Source: Brevundimonas nasdae
GTDB taxonomy: Bacteria > Pseudomonadota > Alphaproteobacteria > Caulobacterales > Caulobacteraceae
Length of the DNA stretch: 64,000 nucleotides
Assembly (NCBI RefSeq): GCF_016654005.1
Contig: NZ_JAEPWN010000010.1
Location: forward strand, 104,387-168,386
Direction: 5' to 3'
This document shows positions 1 through 8,755 of this stretch, in pieces. The translations under genes were made by a program, and so were the position numbers. How positions within the stretch are numbered: the stretch's first letter is position 1; each line of letters opens with the position of its first letter. Below the pieces are notes generated by a model. It ran no database searches. It had not been told where the DNA came from and was given only the letters and a program-made list of their open reading frames with translations.

Positions 1-1375
1 TGAACTTCACGGCGTTGGACAACAGGTTCAGGGTGATCTGCTTCAGGGCGCGCGGATCGGCGGTCACGGCCAGAGGCTGGGGCGGCAGCACCCCGGCCAG
101 ATGGATGTCGCGGTCGTCGGCCTGCAGCCGCACCAGGGCGATGGCGGCGGATATGGCGTCGCGCGCGTCGAACGTCTCGACCGCCAGTTCATAGCGTTCG
201 GCCTCGATCTTCGACAGGTCCAGCACGTCGTTGATCAGGGCCAGCAGATGGCCGCCCGCCTCATGGATGGAGTCGGCATAGCCCGCGTAACGGTCGGGCA
301 GGGCGCCGAACAGGCGCTGGCGCATGATGTCGGCGAAGCCAATCACCGCGTTCAGGGGCGTGCGCAGTTCATGGCTCATGTTCGCCAGGAAACGGGTCTT
401 GCCCGCGCTCTGGGCCTCGGCCTCCAGGCGGGCGTTCTCCAGCCGCAGTTCCCGCGCGAACTGGGCGGTGCCGTCAAAGGCCTGGGCGATCAGGCGCGGG
501 GCGTCGCCTGCGATGTCGAAGCGACGCAGGATCAGGGTGATGCGGCGGTCCAGCGCGGCGCGCGGGCTGAACTGAACCTCGACCGTCTGACCCGTCTCGG
601 CGCGGGCCAGGGCGGCGGCGACGGCGGCCTGGTCGGGCGTGTTGACGATGGCGGACAGGCCGTGGGTCCGAACCTCGGCCAGGGGCAGGGCGGGCGATCC
701 GGCGCCCCATGAGGCCTCCAGCCAACCTTGCGCCGAGAGCAGCATGACCAGACCGGGCTGGGCGTTCAGCAGGTTTTCGACGTGCGACAGACCGTTCTCG
801 GCCCGTTGCAGACGGCGGCGGCGCTCGCCCCAGGTCAGGCGCATGGCCGTCACCGTGGCGATCAGGGCCAGGAAGCCGGAGGCGGCGGCCAGAACGGGCT
901 GGGGCGCGCCGACCCCGTTCAGCCACACCGCGATCAGCCCCGCCGCCAGCGCCAGCCCCACGGCCAAGGCGCCCACGCGGGTCAGCCGGTCGTCGCCCGC
1001 GCCGGAATGATCGAGCGCGATCCCCGCCGCCAAGGGCATGACCAGCAGGCCCGGCAGCGGCCCGGCCAGGCCCCCCGTCAGGCCCGCCGCCGCAAGGGAC
1101 GCCAGGAGCCAGGCGCCGATCAGCAGGAACCGCAGGCCTGCGCCGTCCTGCGCCATCAGCACGATCCCCGCCACGCCGGGCAGGGCCATGACCAGCAGGG
1201 CCGACAGGGCCGGTTCGTGGATCGCGCCCATGATCTGGGCCGCAAGCGCCGTCAGGGCGACCGACACGGCCCAGCCCGCATGCCACAGGGCGACCAGCGA
1301 CGGCCCGCGCGCCGCGTCGGCGTCTGGCCGGGCGCGGGTGGCGTTCCTCTGCTGGTGCTGGCGGGGTTTGTTCAA
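1..1375 (-). CDS. Membrane sensor histidine kinase (DivJ/PleC-like), 3' end missing
   Basis: Sensor kinase of a two-component pathway, cut by the left edge of the window. Read leftward, the visible 458 codons give a hydrophobic N-terminal part with about five to six membrane segments, then a PAS-like stretch, a dimerisation/phosphoacceptor domain with the H-box MSHELRTPLNAVIGF, and the N-box LLSNAVKF of the ATPase domain at the very edge. The rest of the ATPase domain, and any receiver domain, lie outside. The layout resembles the cell-cycle kinase DivJ of Caulobacter, but that assignment is an inference. No in-frame ATG exists upstream: the frame opens after a stop at 1469-1471, and TTG at 1375 is the best start I see, without a clear ribosome-binding site. 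The gene is divergent from sufE. Confidence 0.8.
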   Translation of the reverse strand, partial: MNKPRQHQQRNATRARPDADAARGPSLVALWHAGWAVSVALTALAAQIMGAIHEPALSALLVMALPGVAGIVLMAQDGAGLRFLLIGAWLLASLAAAGLTGGLAGPLPGLLVMPLAAGIALDHSGAGDDRLTRVGALAVGLALAAGLIAVWLNGVGAPQPVLAAASGFLALIATVTAMRLTWGERRRRLQRAENGLSHVENLLNAQPGLVMLLSAQGWLEASWGAGSPALPLAEVRTHGLSAIVNTPDQAAVAAALARAETGQTVEVQFSPRAALDRRITLILRRFDIAGDAPRLIAQAFDGTAQFARELRLENARLEAEAQSAGKTRFLANMSHELRTPLNAVIGFADIMRQRLFGALPDRYAGYADSIHEAGGHLLALINDVLDLSKIEAERYELAVETFDARDAISAAIALVRLQADDRDIHLAGVLPPQPLAVTADPRALKQITLNLLSNAVKF

Positions 1376-1619
1376 GGGTTCAGGCCATATGTCTTGCAGC
1401 GTCAGATTAGGCCCGCGTCTGAGTCGGTGCGAGGCCGCTCCCCCCTGAGGCGACTCCGGCGGCGGCGTTTACCAAGCTTTTCAGGGGACAATACGGGCGC
1501 ATATCGTTAACGCCGCCCCTGATCTGTCCCTGACCAGCCCGTGCTCTCAATGAAACGCCGGTTGGTTTCAGGTCTCGTTTGATGTGGGCAAGCAGTTTGC
1601 ACGGCGACGATCAGGGACT

Positions 1620-2084
1620 ATGTGGCGGCGCATGACTGACGCCCGCACCCCGCCGACCGAATCTCTGGACGAAACCTTTGGCGAACTGGTCGAGGATTTC
1701 GACCTGCTGGGCGACTGGGAGCAGCGGATCGAATATGTCATCGAACTGGGCAAGGGGCTGGCGCCTCTGGCTGACGCCGACCGGATCGAGACCAACAAGG
1801 TGCCGGGCTGCGCGGCCCAGGTCTGGCTGGCGACCGATGCAGGCGAAGGTCGTCTGTGGTTCGCCGCCGACAGCGACAGCGCCCTGTCCAAGGGCAATAT
1901 CGCCCTGCTGCTGAAACTCTATTCGGGCCGCACCCCGGCCGAGATTCTGGCCTTCGACGCCAAGGCGGCGCTGGAGCGGCTGGGTCTTCCCTCCGCCCTG
2001 ACCCGCCAGCGCGCCAACGGTCTGAACAGCATGGTCGGGCGGATCAGAGACGCGGCCCAGGCCGCAAACGCGGCGGCGGACTAG
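1620..2084 (+). CDS. sufE: SufE family protein (Fe-S cluster assembly sulfur acceptor)
   Basis: SufE accepts sulfane sulfur from the cysteine desulfurase SufS and passes it to the SUF scaffold in the cytoplasm. The family signature is present: a DFDLLGDWEQR helix followed by a segment ending NKVPGCAAQVWL, whose Cys (residue 64 from this start) is the expected persulfide carrier. The product is 154 aa, a normal length. ATG at 1620 has AGGGA a few bases upstream; ATG at 1632 would give a shorter N-terminus closer to typical SufE proteins, and ATG at 1584 looks too long. No suf operon genes are adjacent, so this may be a stand-alone paralogue. It is transcribed divergently from the histidine kinase gene. 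Confidence 0.87.
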   Translation: MWRRMTDARTPPTESLDETFGELVEDFDLLGDWEQRIEYVIELGKGLAPLADADRIETNKVPGCAAQVWLATDAGEGRLWFAADSDSALSKGNIALLLKLYSGRTPAEILAFDAKAALERLGLPSALTRQRANGLNSMVGRIRDAAQAANAAAD

Positions 2085-2322
2085 AACCGCTCCTGCGCGA
2101 GTTAGCAGGAGTTGCGACCGGGGCATGGTCCTGACGGCGCCTAATCGATTGCGTGCCGCAAAACTGTCACTTTTAGTCAAACGTTGTGTGTGTCTCGGTT
2201 TCAACAGGCATAGATTGCTTCTGTCTGGCTCTGGAACAGATCAGGCGGTCACCTATTTAAGCACTCGCTGGATGGGGCTGATGTTCCTTCGGTTCATCAC
2301 ATCTAGGAGTTAATAAGAAACA

Positions 2323-2850
2323 ATGCGTAACATTCTTCTCGCTGCCGTCGCCGTTTCCGCAATCGCCGCACCCGCCTTTGCTCAAACCAATCCTGAGCCG
2401 CGTGGTTACGGTTCGTTGGGTTACACTTATCTTGATGGCGATGCCGCCACGACTGGCGCCGTCACGGGCCGCCTGGGCGTGAACATCAACCGTTACATCG
2501 GCGTCGAGACCGAAGCCTCGGTCGGCGTCAAAAAGGACGATGTGACGATCAACGGCGTTGATAGCCGCATCAAGCAGAACTGGGACGCCGCTGGCTATGT
2601 GGTTGGCCGCGTGCCGGTGTCCAATAACCTGGAGCTGTTTGCGCGTGGCGGTTATGGCCACACCGAACTGAAGCAGGACGTTCTGGGCGCCAAGACGGAC
2701 ATTGGCGGCGACAGCTGGAACTACGGCGCCGGCGCCAACTACTTCCTGGACGGCGTGAACGGCGTCCGCGCCGACTGGACCCGCCGCGACTACCGCGATG
2801 ACGGCGGCAAGGCTGACGCCTATTCGGTCAGCTACATCCGTCGCTTCTGA
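2323..2850 (+). CDS. Small outer-membrane beta-barrel protein
   Basis: A 175-aa secreted protein, probably an eight-stranded outer-membrane barrel of the OmpA/opacity (OMP_b-brl) type. Residues 1-21 are a Sec signal peptide ending APAFA-Q. The remainder alternates aromatic and polar residues (GYGSLGYTYLDG, ARGGYGHTE, YGAGANYFLDG) and ends in SYIRRF, a terminal Phe that is the usual barrel-assembly signal. AGGAG lies 13 bases upstream of the ATG. A strong hairpin terminator follows directly, so the gene appears monocistronic. No specific function can be assigned. Confidence 0.85.
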   Translation: MRNILLAAVAVSAIAAPAFAQTNPEPRGYGSLGYTYLDGDAATTGAVTGRLGVNINRYIGVETEASVGVKKDDVTINGVDSRIKQNWDAAGYVVGRVPVSNNLELFARGGYGHTELKQDVLGAKTDIGGDSWNYGAGANYFLDGVNGVRADWTRRDYRDDGGKADAYSVSYIRRF

Positions 2851-2872
2851 TCTTCAGCATTCGCTGAACAGA

Positions 2873-2906
2873 AAAAGGGCGCGCTCCGAAAGGGGCGCGC
2901 CTTTTG
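2873..2906. terminator. Bidirectional intrinsic terminator
   Basis: A perfect 10-bp stem (2878-2887 with 2892-2901, including G-U pairs) closed by a GAAA tetraloop of the GNRA type. It is followed by TTTT on the plus strand, and the upstream A5 run supplies a T5 tract for the minus strand. It lies between the convergent barrel-protein gene and the 86-aa hypothetical gene, so it can serve both. Confidence 0.85.
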
Positions 2907-2939
2907 CATTTTCCAGGTGACGGTCGTCAGGCCAAGGCG

Positions 2940-3200
2940 TCAGGCCATGTCGCCGGCGAGGGCCCAACGTTGCGAGCCTTCGCCGAACGGGCGCACGAAC
3001 ATGTCGCGATACTGTTCGAAGGCTTCTATGATCTTCTGGCGCAGGTCCGTGGGATTCACGGCTTCGCCACGCTGGCGTTTCATCGCCGTCACGCAGTCGA
3101 CCACCAGATTCTGGTGCGCCGATCCGCCCATGCTTCGCAGCACGGCGGCGATGTCCTTGGCCAGGCTTTCCAGGACATGTTTCGGTGTTGTCTGAGCCAT
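2940..3200 (-). CDS. Conserved-looking hypothetical protein, 86 aa
   Basis: Soluble, mainly helical small protein (N-terminus MAQTTPKHVLESLAKDIAAVL) with no signal peptide or membrane segment. I do not recognise a named family. It is preferred over the overlapping plus-strand frames because AGGGGAG sits about 9 bases upstream of its ATG, its composition is that of an ordinary cytoplasmic protein, and it ends just before a bidirectional terminator. It is divergent from the M48 protease gene. Confidence 0.65.
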   Translation of the reverse strand: MAQTTPKHVLESLAKDIAAVLRSMGGSAHQNLVVDCVTAMKRQRGEAVNPTDLRQKIIEAFEQYRDMFVRPFGEGSQRWALAGDMA

Positions 3201-3345
3201 CTGGGCGCTCCCCTGTTCTCGACAGCAGAAGCCGTGACAAAAACGGGCCGGAGTTTCAAGCTTGGCCGCGCATTTGTGATCATGAAAGCGAATTAACCTG
3301 ACATAACGCCGGTCACACGTTCTGGTTCTCTGGAGGGAGGACGAT

Positions 3346-4539
3346 ATGAACAGTTTTGATCCGGCGGCGGCGACCGCCCATTGGCTGGCGACCCTGTCGC
3401 CGCAGGAGACGGCGCGGGCGGTGGCCTATACGCAGGGCTCGCACTGGTTGATCCTGTGGGGTTTTCTGGTTTCGGCCCTGGTCGCCTGGATCATCGTGCG
3501 GGCGAACTGGCTTGTGGCGATCCGGGAGCGGGTCGAACGCAAGAAGCCTCGGCCCAATCTGGCGACCCTGGCGGTTGCGGCCGCCTATTTCGCGCTCAGC
3601 ACCGTTCTGGCCCTGCCGTGGGCCGTCTATGAGAGCTGGTGGCGCGAGAAGGCCTATGGCCTGACCAGCCAGGCCTTCGGGGGCTGGCTGAGCGAAGCGC
3701 TGATCGGCGCGGCCATGTCGGTCGTGCTGTCGTCGCTGCTGCTGGTTGTCATCTACGCCCTGATCCGGCGGGCGCGGCGCCTGTGGTGGGCGTGGGGCGC
3801 GGTGGTGACGGCGGTGTTCATAGTCATCGGCCTGGTCGCGTCGCCGATCCTGATCGAGCCGATCTTCAACACCTATACGCCTGCGCCGAACGGCCCCGTC
3901 CGTGACGCCGTGGTCGAACTGGCCAAACAGACCGGCACGCCGTCGGACAAGATCTTCATCTACAACGGCTCCAAACAGTCGGACCGCTACACCGCCAATG
4001 TGTCCGGCCTGTTCGGCACGGCGCGCGTGGCCATGAGCGACACCATGTTCCAGCAGGGCGCCGACCTGTCAGAAGTGCGCGGCGTGGTGGGGCATGAGAT
4101 GGGGCATTACGTCCACGCCCATGTGCTGTGGATGGTCGGGGTTCTGGTCATTCTGGCGGGGCTGGCCTTCTGGCTGACCGACCGGCTGTATCCGTTCGCG
4201 CGGCGTCTGTTGGGCGCGAAGCGGGTGGGGGACATCTCCGACCCGGCGGGCCTGCCGGTGCTGGGGCTGGTGCTGGCCTTTCTGGGCGTGCTGGCGACCC
4301 CGGTGTTCGCCACCATGACGCGGACCATCGAGGAAGACGCCGACCACTTCTCGCTGGTTCACGCCAATGAGCCGGATGGTCTGGCCAAGGCGTTGGTGAA
4401 GACGGCCGAATATCGCGCGCCTTCACCCTCGGCCGTCGAGGAGTTCCTGTTCTACGATCATCCCAGCGTCGAAAACCGCGTACGCCGGGCGATGGAGTGG
4501 AAGAAGGCTCACCCCGAGACGGGCAAGCCTGTTTCCTAG
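3346..4539 (+). CDS. M48 family membrane metallopeptidase (Ste24/CAAX-like)
   Basis: Integral-membrane zinc endopeptidase of the Ste24/HtpX clan, acting at the inner membrane, probably in protein quality control. The product is 397 aa. Membrane segments lie near residues 33-55, 72-92, 118-140 and 148-170. The zinc motif HEMGH (250-254) lies within VVGHEMGHYVHAH, two further hydrophobic segments follow, and EEDADHF supplies the likely third zinc ligand. The Ste24 N-terminal topology (VYESWWREKAYGL) distinguishes it from the shorter HtpX. The start is preceded by GGAGGGAGG. Family assignment is firm; the substrate is unknown. Confidence 0.92.
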   Translation: MNSFDPAAATAHWLATLSPQETARAVAYTQGSHWLILWGFLVSALVAWIIVRANWLVAIRERVERKKPRPNLATLAVAAAYFALSTVLALPWAVYESWWREKAYGLTSQAFGGWLSEALIGAAMSVVLSSLLLVVIYALIRRARRLWWAWGAVVTAVFIVIGLVASPILIEPIFNTYTPAPNGPVRDAVVELAKQTGTPSDKIFIYNGSKQSDRYTANVSGLFGTARVAMSDTMFQQGADLSEVRGVVGHEMGHYVHAHVLWMVGVLVILAGLAFWLTDRLYPFARRLLGAKRVGDISDPAGLPVLGLVLAFLGVLATPVFATMTRTIEEDADHFSLVHANEPDGLAKALVKTAEYRAPSPSAVEEFLFYDHPSVENRVRRAMEWKKAHPETGKPVS

Positions 4540-4548
4540 ACCAGTCTC

Positions 4549-5700
4549 TCAGCCCCGTTTGCGAACGAAGACGGCGCCGGCGGAATAGCCGGCGCCGAAG
4601 CTGCAGATCAGCCCCGTGTCGCCCGGCTCGAACCCGTCGTTATGCAGATGGAAGGCGATGATCGAGCCTGCCGACGAGGTGTTGGCGTAGTCATCCAGGA
4701 TGATGACGTTTTCGTCTTCCGACGGTTCGCGGCCCAGCACCTTCTTGCCGATCAGGGTGTTCATGTTGATGTTGGCCTGGTGCAGCCACAGGCGCTTCAG
4801 CCCGTGCGGGTCCAGGCCCAGTTCGTCGGCGTAGTCGACGATCATGTCCGACACCATCGGCACCACGTCACGGAAGACCTTGCGGCCCTGCTGGACGAAC
4901 AGCTTGTCGTTCTGCTGGCTGTCGTCGGCGACGGTGGCGTCCAGATGTTTGGTGTCGCGCGCCGCCCGGTTCAGGAAGCCGAAGTTGTTGCGGATGTTGT
5001 TGGAGAAGACCGTCTTCAGCCGCGCGCCCAACACGTCCCAGCCGCCGGGACCGGCCGTGTCCGACGATTCCACGATCACCGCCGTGGCCACGTCGCCGAA
5101 GATGAAATGGCTGTCGCGGTCGGTGAAGTTCAGGTGGGCGGAACAGACCTCGGGATTGACCATCAGCACCGCCTTGGCCGAGCCGGAGGCGATGAAGTCC
5201 GCCGCCGTCTTGATGCCGAAGGTCGCCGACGAACAGGCCACGTTCATGTCAAAGGCGAAACCCTCGATGCCCAAGGCCTGTTGCACCTCGATCGACAGGG
5301 CGGGATAGGCGCGCTCCATATTGGAGGCGGCGCACAGGACGGCGCCGATCTCGCTGACCGGCTTGCCCCAGGCGGCGATGGCCTGCTGGGCGGCCTTGAC
5401 CGCGATCTCGGCCAGGATCGACAGGTCTTCGTTCGAGCGTTCCGGCAGGTGAGGGGCCATGCGCTGCGGGTCGATGATGCCGGTCTTGTCCAGCACGAAG
5501 CGACTCTTGATGCCCGAAGCCTTCTCGATGAAGGCGGACGAGGAATGGGTCTTGGCCTCAAGCTCGCCGGCCTCGATCTCGGCGGCGTGACGCGCGTTCC
5601 ACCCGTCGGCCCAGGCGTTGTAGCTGGCGACCAGTTCGTCGTTCGAGACGGATTGTTCGGGGGTGAAGAGGCCGGTGGCGGCGATGACGGCGTGGGGCAT
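4549..5700 (-). CDS. FabH-like beta-ketoacyl-ACP synthase III
   Basis: Thiolase-fold condensing enzyme of the KAS III family, which joins an acyl-CoA to malonyl-ACP. At 383 aa it is longer than the usual 320-aa FabH. The catalytic triad is visible: Cys156 in NVACSSATFG, His307 in RLWLHQANIN and Asn340 in DDYANTSSAG. The N-terminus MPHAVIAATGLFTPE is the normal family start, so ATG at 5700 is chosen over the longer frame beginning at 5766. It stands alone, without plsX, acpP or fabD nearby. It could be a second KAS III for a special lipid or the main FabH; the sequence does not decide this. Confidence 0.85.
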   Translation of the reverse strand: MPHAVIAATGLFTPEQSVSNDELVASYNAWADGWNARHAAEIEAGELEAKTHSSSAFIEKASGIKSRFVLDKTGIIDPQRMAPHLPERSNEDLSILAEIAVKAAQQAIAAWGKPVSEIGAVLCAASNMERAYPALSIEVQQALGIEGFAFDMNVACSSATFGIKTAADFIASGSAKAVLMVNPEVCSAHLNFTDRDSHFIFGDVATAVIVESSDTAGPGGWDVLGARLKTVFSNNIRNNFGFLNRAARDTKHLDATVADDSQQNDKLFVQQGRKVFRDVVPMVSDMIVDYADELGLDPHGLKRLWLHQANINMNTLIGKKVLGREPSEDENVIILDDYANTSSAGSIIAFHLHNDGFEPGDTGLICSFGAGYSAGAVFVRKRG

Positions 5701-5808
5701 CTTTGTTTTGTTCCTATCGCTCAGCCCGCGGGGCCTCGCTGCTTGAGGAGCCTGTTCCTGTCGCACGGCCTCGGTGGTTCGAAGCAGAGCGTTTCATATC
5801 TAAACCCG

Positions 5809-7863
5809 TCAATAGGATGGCGGAGGCTTTCGGTCGAGACTGGCGATCACGCCGGTGGCCCAACGTTGCACTTGCCCGCGCGGCGCCCTGGGCGTCGGCT
5901 GGCTGCGGGCGGCGATCAGGATATCGACCAGATCCTCGGCCTCGCAGGGCCAGCCCTCGGGCGTGACATAGATCGGATAGGCGACCAGGGCGGCGTGGAT
6001 CAGGTGGTCGATGCTGGCCCGGCGATGGCGGCGCTCGAATGTCATCCGGTCGTCGGTCAGGCCCCAGCCCGCATAGAAGGGGCGGCCATAGACGGATACG
6101 GCCTTGCCCCTCATCAGGGCCTCGAACCCGGTCAGGGAGGTCAGGGTGGCGACCCGCTGGCACGCTGCCAGACAGTCGATGATGTCCAGCCCGTCCGCCG
6201 TGGCATCCACCGACGCCATGGCCGAGGCGTCCAGCCGACCGGGGCGGTTGCCCGCCAGCACATCCGGGTGGTTGCGATAGACCAGGAAGGCGTCCGGGTG
6301 ATCGACGCGCGCCGCCTCGACCAGGGCCGAGTTGGTGTTCAGGTCGGGGCCGCAGCCCAGCAGGATCGACTTGTCATTCTCGACCTGGCCCACCACCAGC
6401 AGGATGTCGCGGTCCGTGGGCCAGCCGGTCGGGGCCTGACCCTTCAGATTATATTTCGACAGGCCCGCATCGACGACCCACATCCGCAGTTTCGCGGCCC
6501 GCGCCAGCTGATCGGGCGACAGGTCATCAGTCTCGATCAGGGTTTCCAGCCGTGACGGGCGGGACGGGTCATAATAGACGCCTTGATCGTCCAGCGCGAC
6601 CGACAGGGCGCCGACAAAGTCCGACCCCAGGCCGCGTGAGCGGATGAAGCCGTCCTCCATCCGCACGGTCGGACCGTGGAAGGCGGCGGCCGCCTGGCGC
6701 GTCGCCTCGCTCTCCTTGCCCGCCCACCAGATCAGGCGACCGTGCGTCGTCTGGGCATGGGCGGCGGCGCGGCGCGGCGACATGAAATAGCGCAGCGAGG
6801 CCTTGGGCGAGTTCAGCAGGCGGCGCACGGGCGGACGCTTGGCCGGGGCGAAACCGACCGCCGCCCATGATCCCGCCAGCCGGTCCGCCCGGTCGCGCAG
6901 GGCGATCAGCCGCTCCAGCGCCTGTTCGGCCTCGCATCTGTGGCCCGTGACCGGATCGACATAGCGGCTGTAGGCGATCAGGGCGGCGGCGGCGATCTGT
7001 TCGATGCTGCGCGCGACGCCGCGACGGCCCGTTTCTACGGCGTCGGTCGTCAGGCCCCAGCCGGAATAGAAGGGCGCGCCGAAACAGCGGACGGGCAGGC
7101 CGCGCAGCAGGGCCTCGAACCCCAGGGCCGAGGTCACGCAATAGACCGCGTCCACCGCATCCAGCAGGTCGGCGGGCCGCACATCGGTGTCGATCAGCGT
7201 CAGGCCGTTCAGGTCGGTGACACAGCCCTGTTTACGGCCAGCCGCGACGGCGGGGTGGCGTTTCAGGATCAACTGGGCGTCCGGCTCGTCCCGTCGCGCG
7301 GCGGCGACCATGTCCGCGAAGCTCTGCTGTGAAGCCAATCCATAGCCGATGGAGGCGTCGCCGAACGTCTGATCCACGATCAGCACACGCCGTCCGGGCT
7401 TCAGCAGGCCGGGGTCCAGCGGCCCGCCCATATTGGTCTTGGACACCCGTGCGCCGACGATCCGGTCGATCAGGGCGCGGGCGCGGGCGGTCATGGCCGC
7501 ATCGCACCAGCCGTCGGCGCTCTGGATCAACTGCTCCAGCCGACTGGGTCGGGTCGCATCGTAATAGACGCCCAGATCATCGACGATAAGGCTGAGGCTG
7601 GCCGCGCCCGCCTCTCCGATGCCGACCGAACGCAGGAAGCCGTCCTCCAGCGCGACATAGGTCAGCCCGGCCTTCTGCGCCTTGCGGCGTCCGGCGGCGG
7701 CGGTCGGCTTCATGCCCCAGCCGAGGATCGCCTCGATATCATTCGTCGGCAGCGCCTTCAGCTCATAGTCGGGCAGGAAGGCGCTGAGGAAGGGAACCTT
7801 CAGCACGCCGGGCGCACAGACCCATGCCGGGGTCTTGGCGGAGTTTTCAGCGGTTGCGAACAA
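5809..7863 (-). CDS. KpsC-like capsule polysaccharide synthesis protein with two tandem modules
   Basis: Resembles KpsC, the cytoplasmic protein that builds the Kdo linker of capsular polysaccharides. Two homologous halves are visible: EDGFLRSVG, GVYYDATRPSR, ILKRHP and PFYSGWGLT in the first, and EDGFIRSRG, GVYYDPSRPSR, VYRNHP and PFYAGWGLT in the second. The start is uncertain: the frame reaches ATG at 7989, but this would overlap the upstream lyase gene by 65 bases, so TTG at 7863 is proposed, giving 684 aa with a start close to the first conserved segment. It is last in a leftward run after the SDR and lyase genes. No kpsS, ABC exporter or CMP-Kdo genes lie nearby, so a capsule role is inferred from family only. 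Confidence 0.8.
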   Translation of the reverse strand: MFATAENSAKTPAWVCAPGVLKVPFLSAFLPDYELKALPTNDIEAILGWGMKPTAAAGRRKAQKAGLTYVALEDGFLRSVGIGEAGAASLSLIVDDLGVYYDATRPSRLEQLIQSADGWCDAAMTARARALIDRIVGARVSKTNMGGPLDPGLLKPGRRVLIVDQTFGDASIGYGLASQQSFADMVAAARRDEPDAQLILKRHPAVAAGRKQGCVTDLNGLTLIDTDVRPADLLDAVDAVYCVTSALGFEALLRGLPVRCFGAPFYSGWGLTTDAVETGRRGVARSIEQIAAAALIAYSRYVDPVTGHRCEAEQALERLIALRDRADRLAGSWAAVGFAPAKRPPVRRLLNSPKASLRYFMSPRRAAAHAQTTHGRLIWWAGKESEATRQAAAAFHGPTVRMEDGFIRSRGLGSDFVGALSVALDDQGVYYDPSRPSRLETLIETDDLSPDQLARAAKLRMWVVDAGLSKYNLKGQAPTGWPTDRDILLVVGQVENDKSILLGCGPDLNTNSALVEAARVDHPDAFLVYRNHPDVLAGNRPGRLDASAMASVDATADGLDIIDCLAACQRVATLTSLTGFEALMRGKAVSVYGRPFYAGWGLTDDRMTFERRHRRASIDHLIHAALVAYPIYVTPEGWPCEAEDLVDILIAARSQPTPRAPRGQVQRWATGVIASLDRKPPPSY

Positions 7864-7924
7864 GGACGATCCGACGTGGTGGACGACCAGCTTTAGGCCG
7901 GTTGGCGAAAGGCGGCTAGGGACT

Positions 7925-8755
7925 TCATCCTGCCCGTGCGAGCAGAGCCCTGGCCTGCTCCAGATGCAGTCGCTCGACCATGGCGCCATTGACGCGGATC
8001 GCGCCCAGACCCTCGGCCTCAGGCGCGGCGAAGGCGGCGATGACGGCGCAGGCCTGTTCGACCTCAGCCTCGGACGGCGAGAAGGCGGCGTTGGCCGGGG
8101 CGATCTGCGACGGGTGGATCAGGCTCTTGCCGTCGAACCCGTACAGCCGCCCCTGGGCGGCCTCGGCGGCGAGACCGTCCGTGTCGTCGATGCGGTTGAA
8201 CACCCCGTCGATGGCCAGAAGATTGTGGGTGCGGGCGGCGGCGACCAGCAGGGCCAGCCACGGTTTGAACGGTTCGCGATCCGGAGACGGGCCGGTTCCC
8301 AGCGCCTTGGCCAGATCATTGACGCCCAGCATCAACCCGTCCAACGCGCCGCCCGCCTCCGCGATTTCGGTCAAGGTCAGCAGGGCGCGCGGCGTCTCGA
8401 TCATGGCCCACAGGGCGGCGCCCTTGGGCAGCCAGGCAGTGATGGCGTGAACTGTTTCGGGCGTTTCGACCTTGGGCGCGACGATCAGGGCGGCGCCGAC
8501 TGTCTTCAACGCCGCCAGATCATCCAGACCCCAGGGCGTGTCCAACCCATTGATCCGAACGCCCAGGCGCGGGCCGAAGCCGCCTGCCTGAACGGCGGCG
8601 GCCGCAGCGGCGCGGGCCTCTGCCTTGGCCTCGGGCGCGACGGCGTCTTCAAGGTCCAGAATGGCGACATCGCAGTCCAGTGTGCGGGCCTTCTCGACCG
8701 CGCGGGCGTTGGAGGCGGGCAGGTAGAGAACGCTGCGGACGCGGTCGGCGCGCAT
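7925..8755 (-). CDS. HpcH/HpaI aldolase/citrate lyase-like CoA ester lyase (CitE-like)
   Basis: TIM-barrel lyase of the CitE-like family, which cleaves or hydrolyses malyl-, citramalyl- or related CoA thioesters. The 276-aa product begins RSVLYLPASNARAVEKA and shows ILDLEDAV, VRINGLDTPWG, APKVE, AMIETPRALL and GVNDLAKALG, the usual Mg and substrate-binding segments. Length is typical of the stand-alone CitE-like enzymes, not of a complete citrate lyase; no citD/citF genes are present. Its ATG shares one base with the stop codon of the SDR gene (TGATG), so the two are translationally coupled and probably co-functional. The exact substrate cannot be read from sequence. Confidence 0.85.
   Translation of the reverse strand: MRADRVRSVLYLPASNARAVEKARTLDCDVAILDLEDAVAPEAKAEARAAAAAAVQAGGFGPRLGVRINGLDTPWGLDDLAALKTVGAALIVAPKVETPETVHAITAWLPKGAALWAMIETPRALLTLTEIAEAGGALDGLMLGVNDLAKALGTGPSPDREPFKPWLALLVAAARTHNLLAIDGVFNRIDDTDGLAAEAAQGRLYGFDGKSLIHPSQIAPANAAFSPSEAEVEQACAVIAAFAAPEAEGLGAIRVNGAMVERLHLEQARALLARAG

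Noticed and set aside
474..1286. A 270-codon minus-strand frame
   Set aside because: It is a shifted frame of the histidine kinase; the correct frame shows the H-box and N-box.
2125..2313. A 62-codon plus-strand frame before the barrel protein
   Set aside because: No ribosome-binding site and random-looking composition; the region is more likely the leader of the barrel-protein gene.
4642..6555. A 637-codon open frame on the plus strand
   Set aside because: Antisense to the FabH-like and KpsC-like genes, whose catalytic and family motifs are clear; the translation has no recognisable fold.
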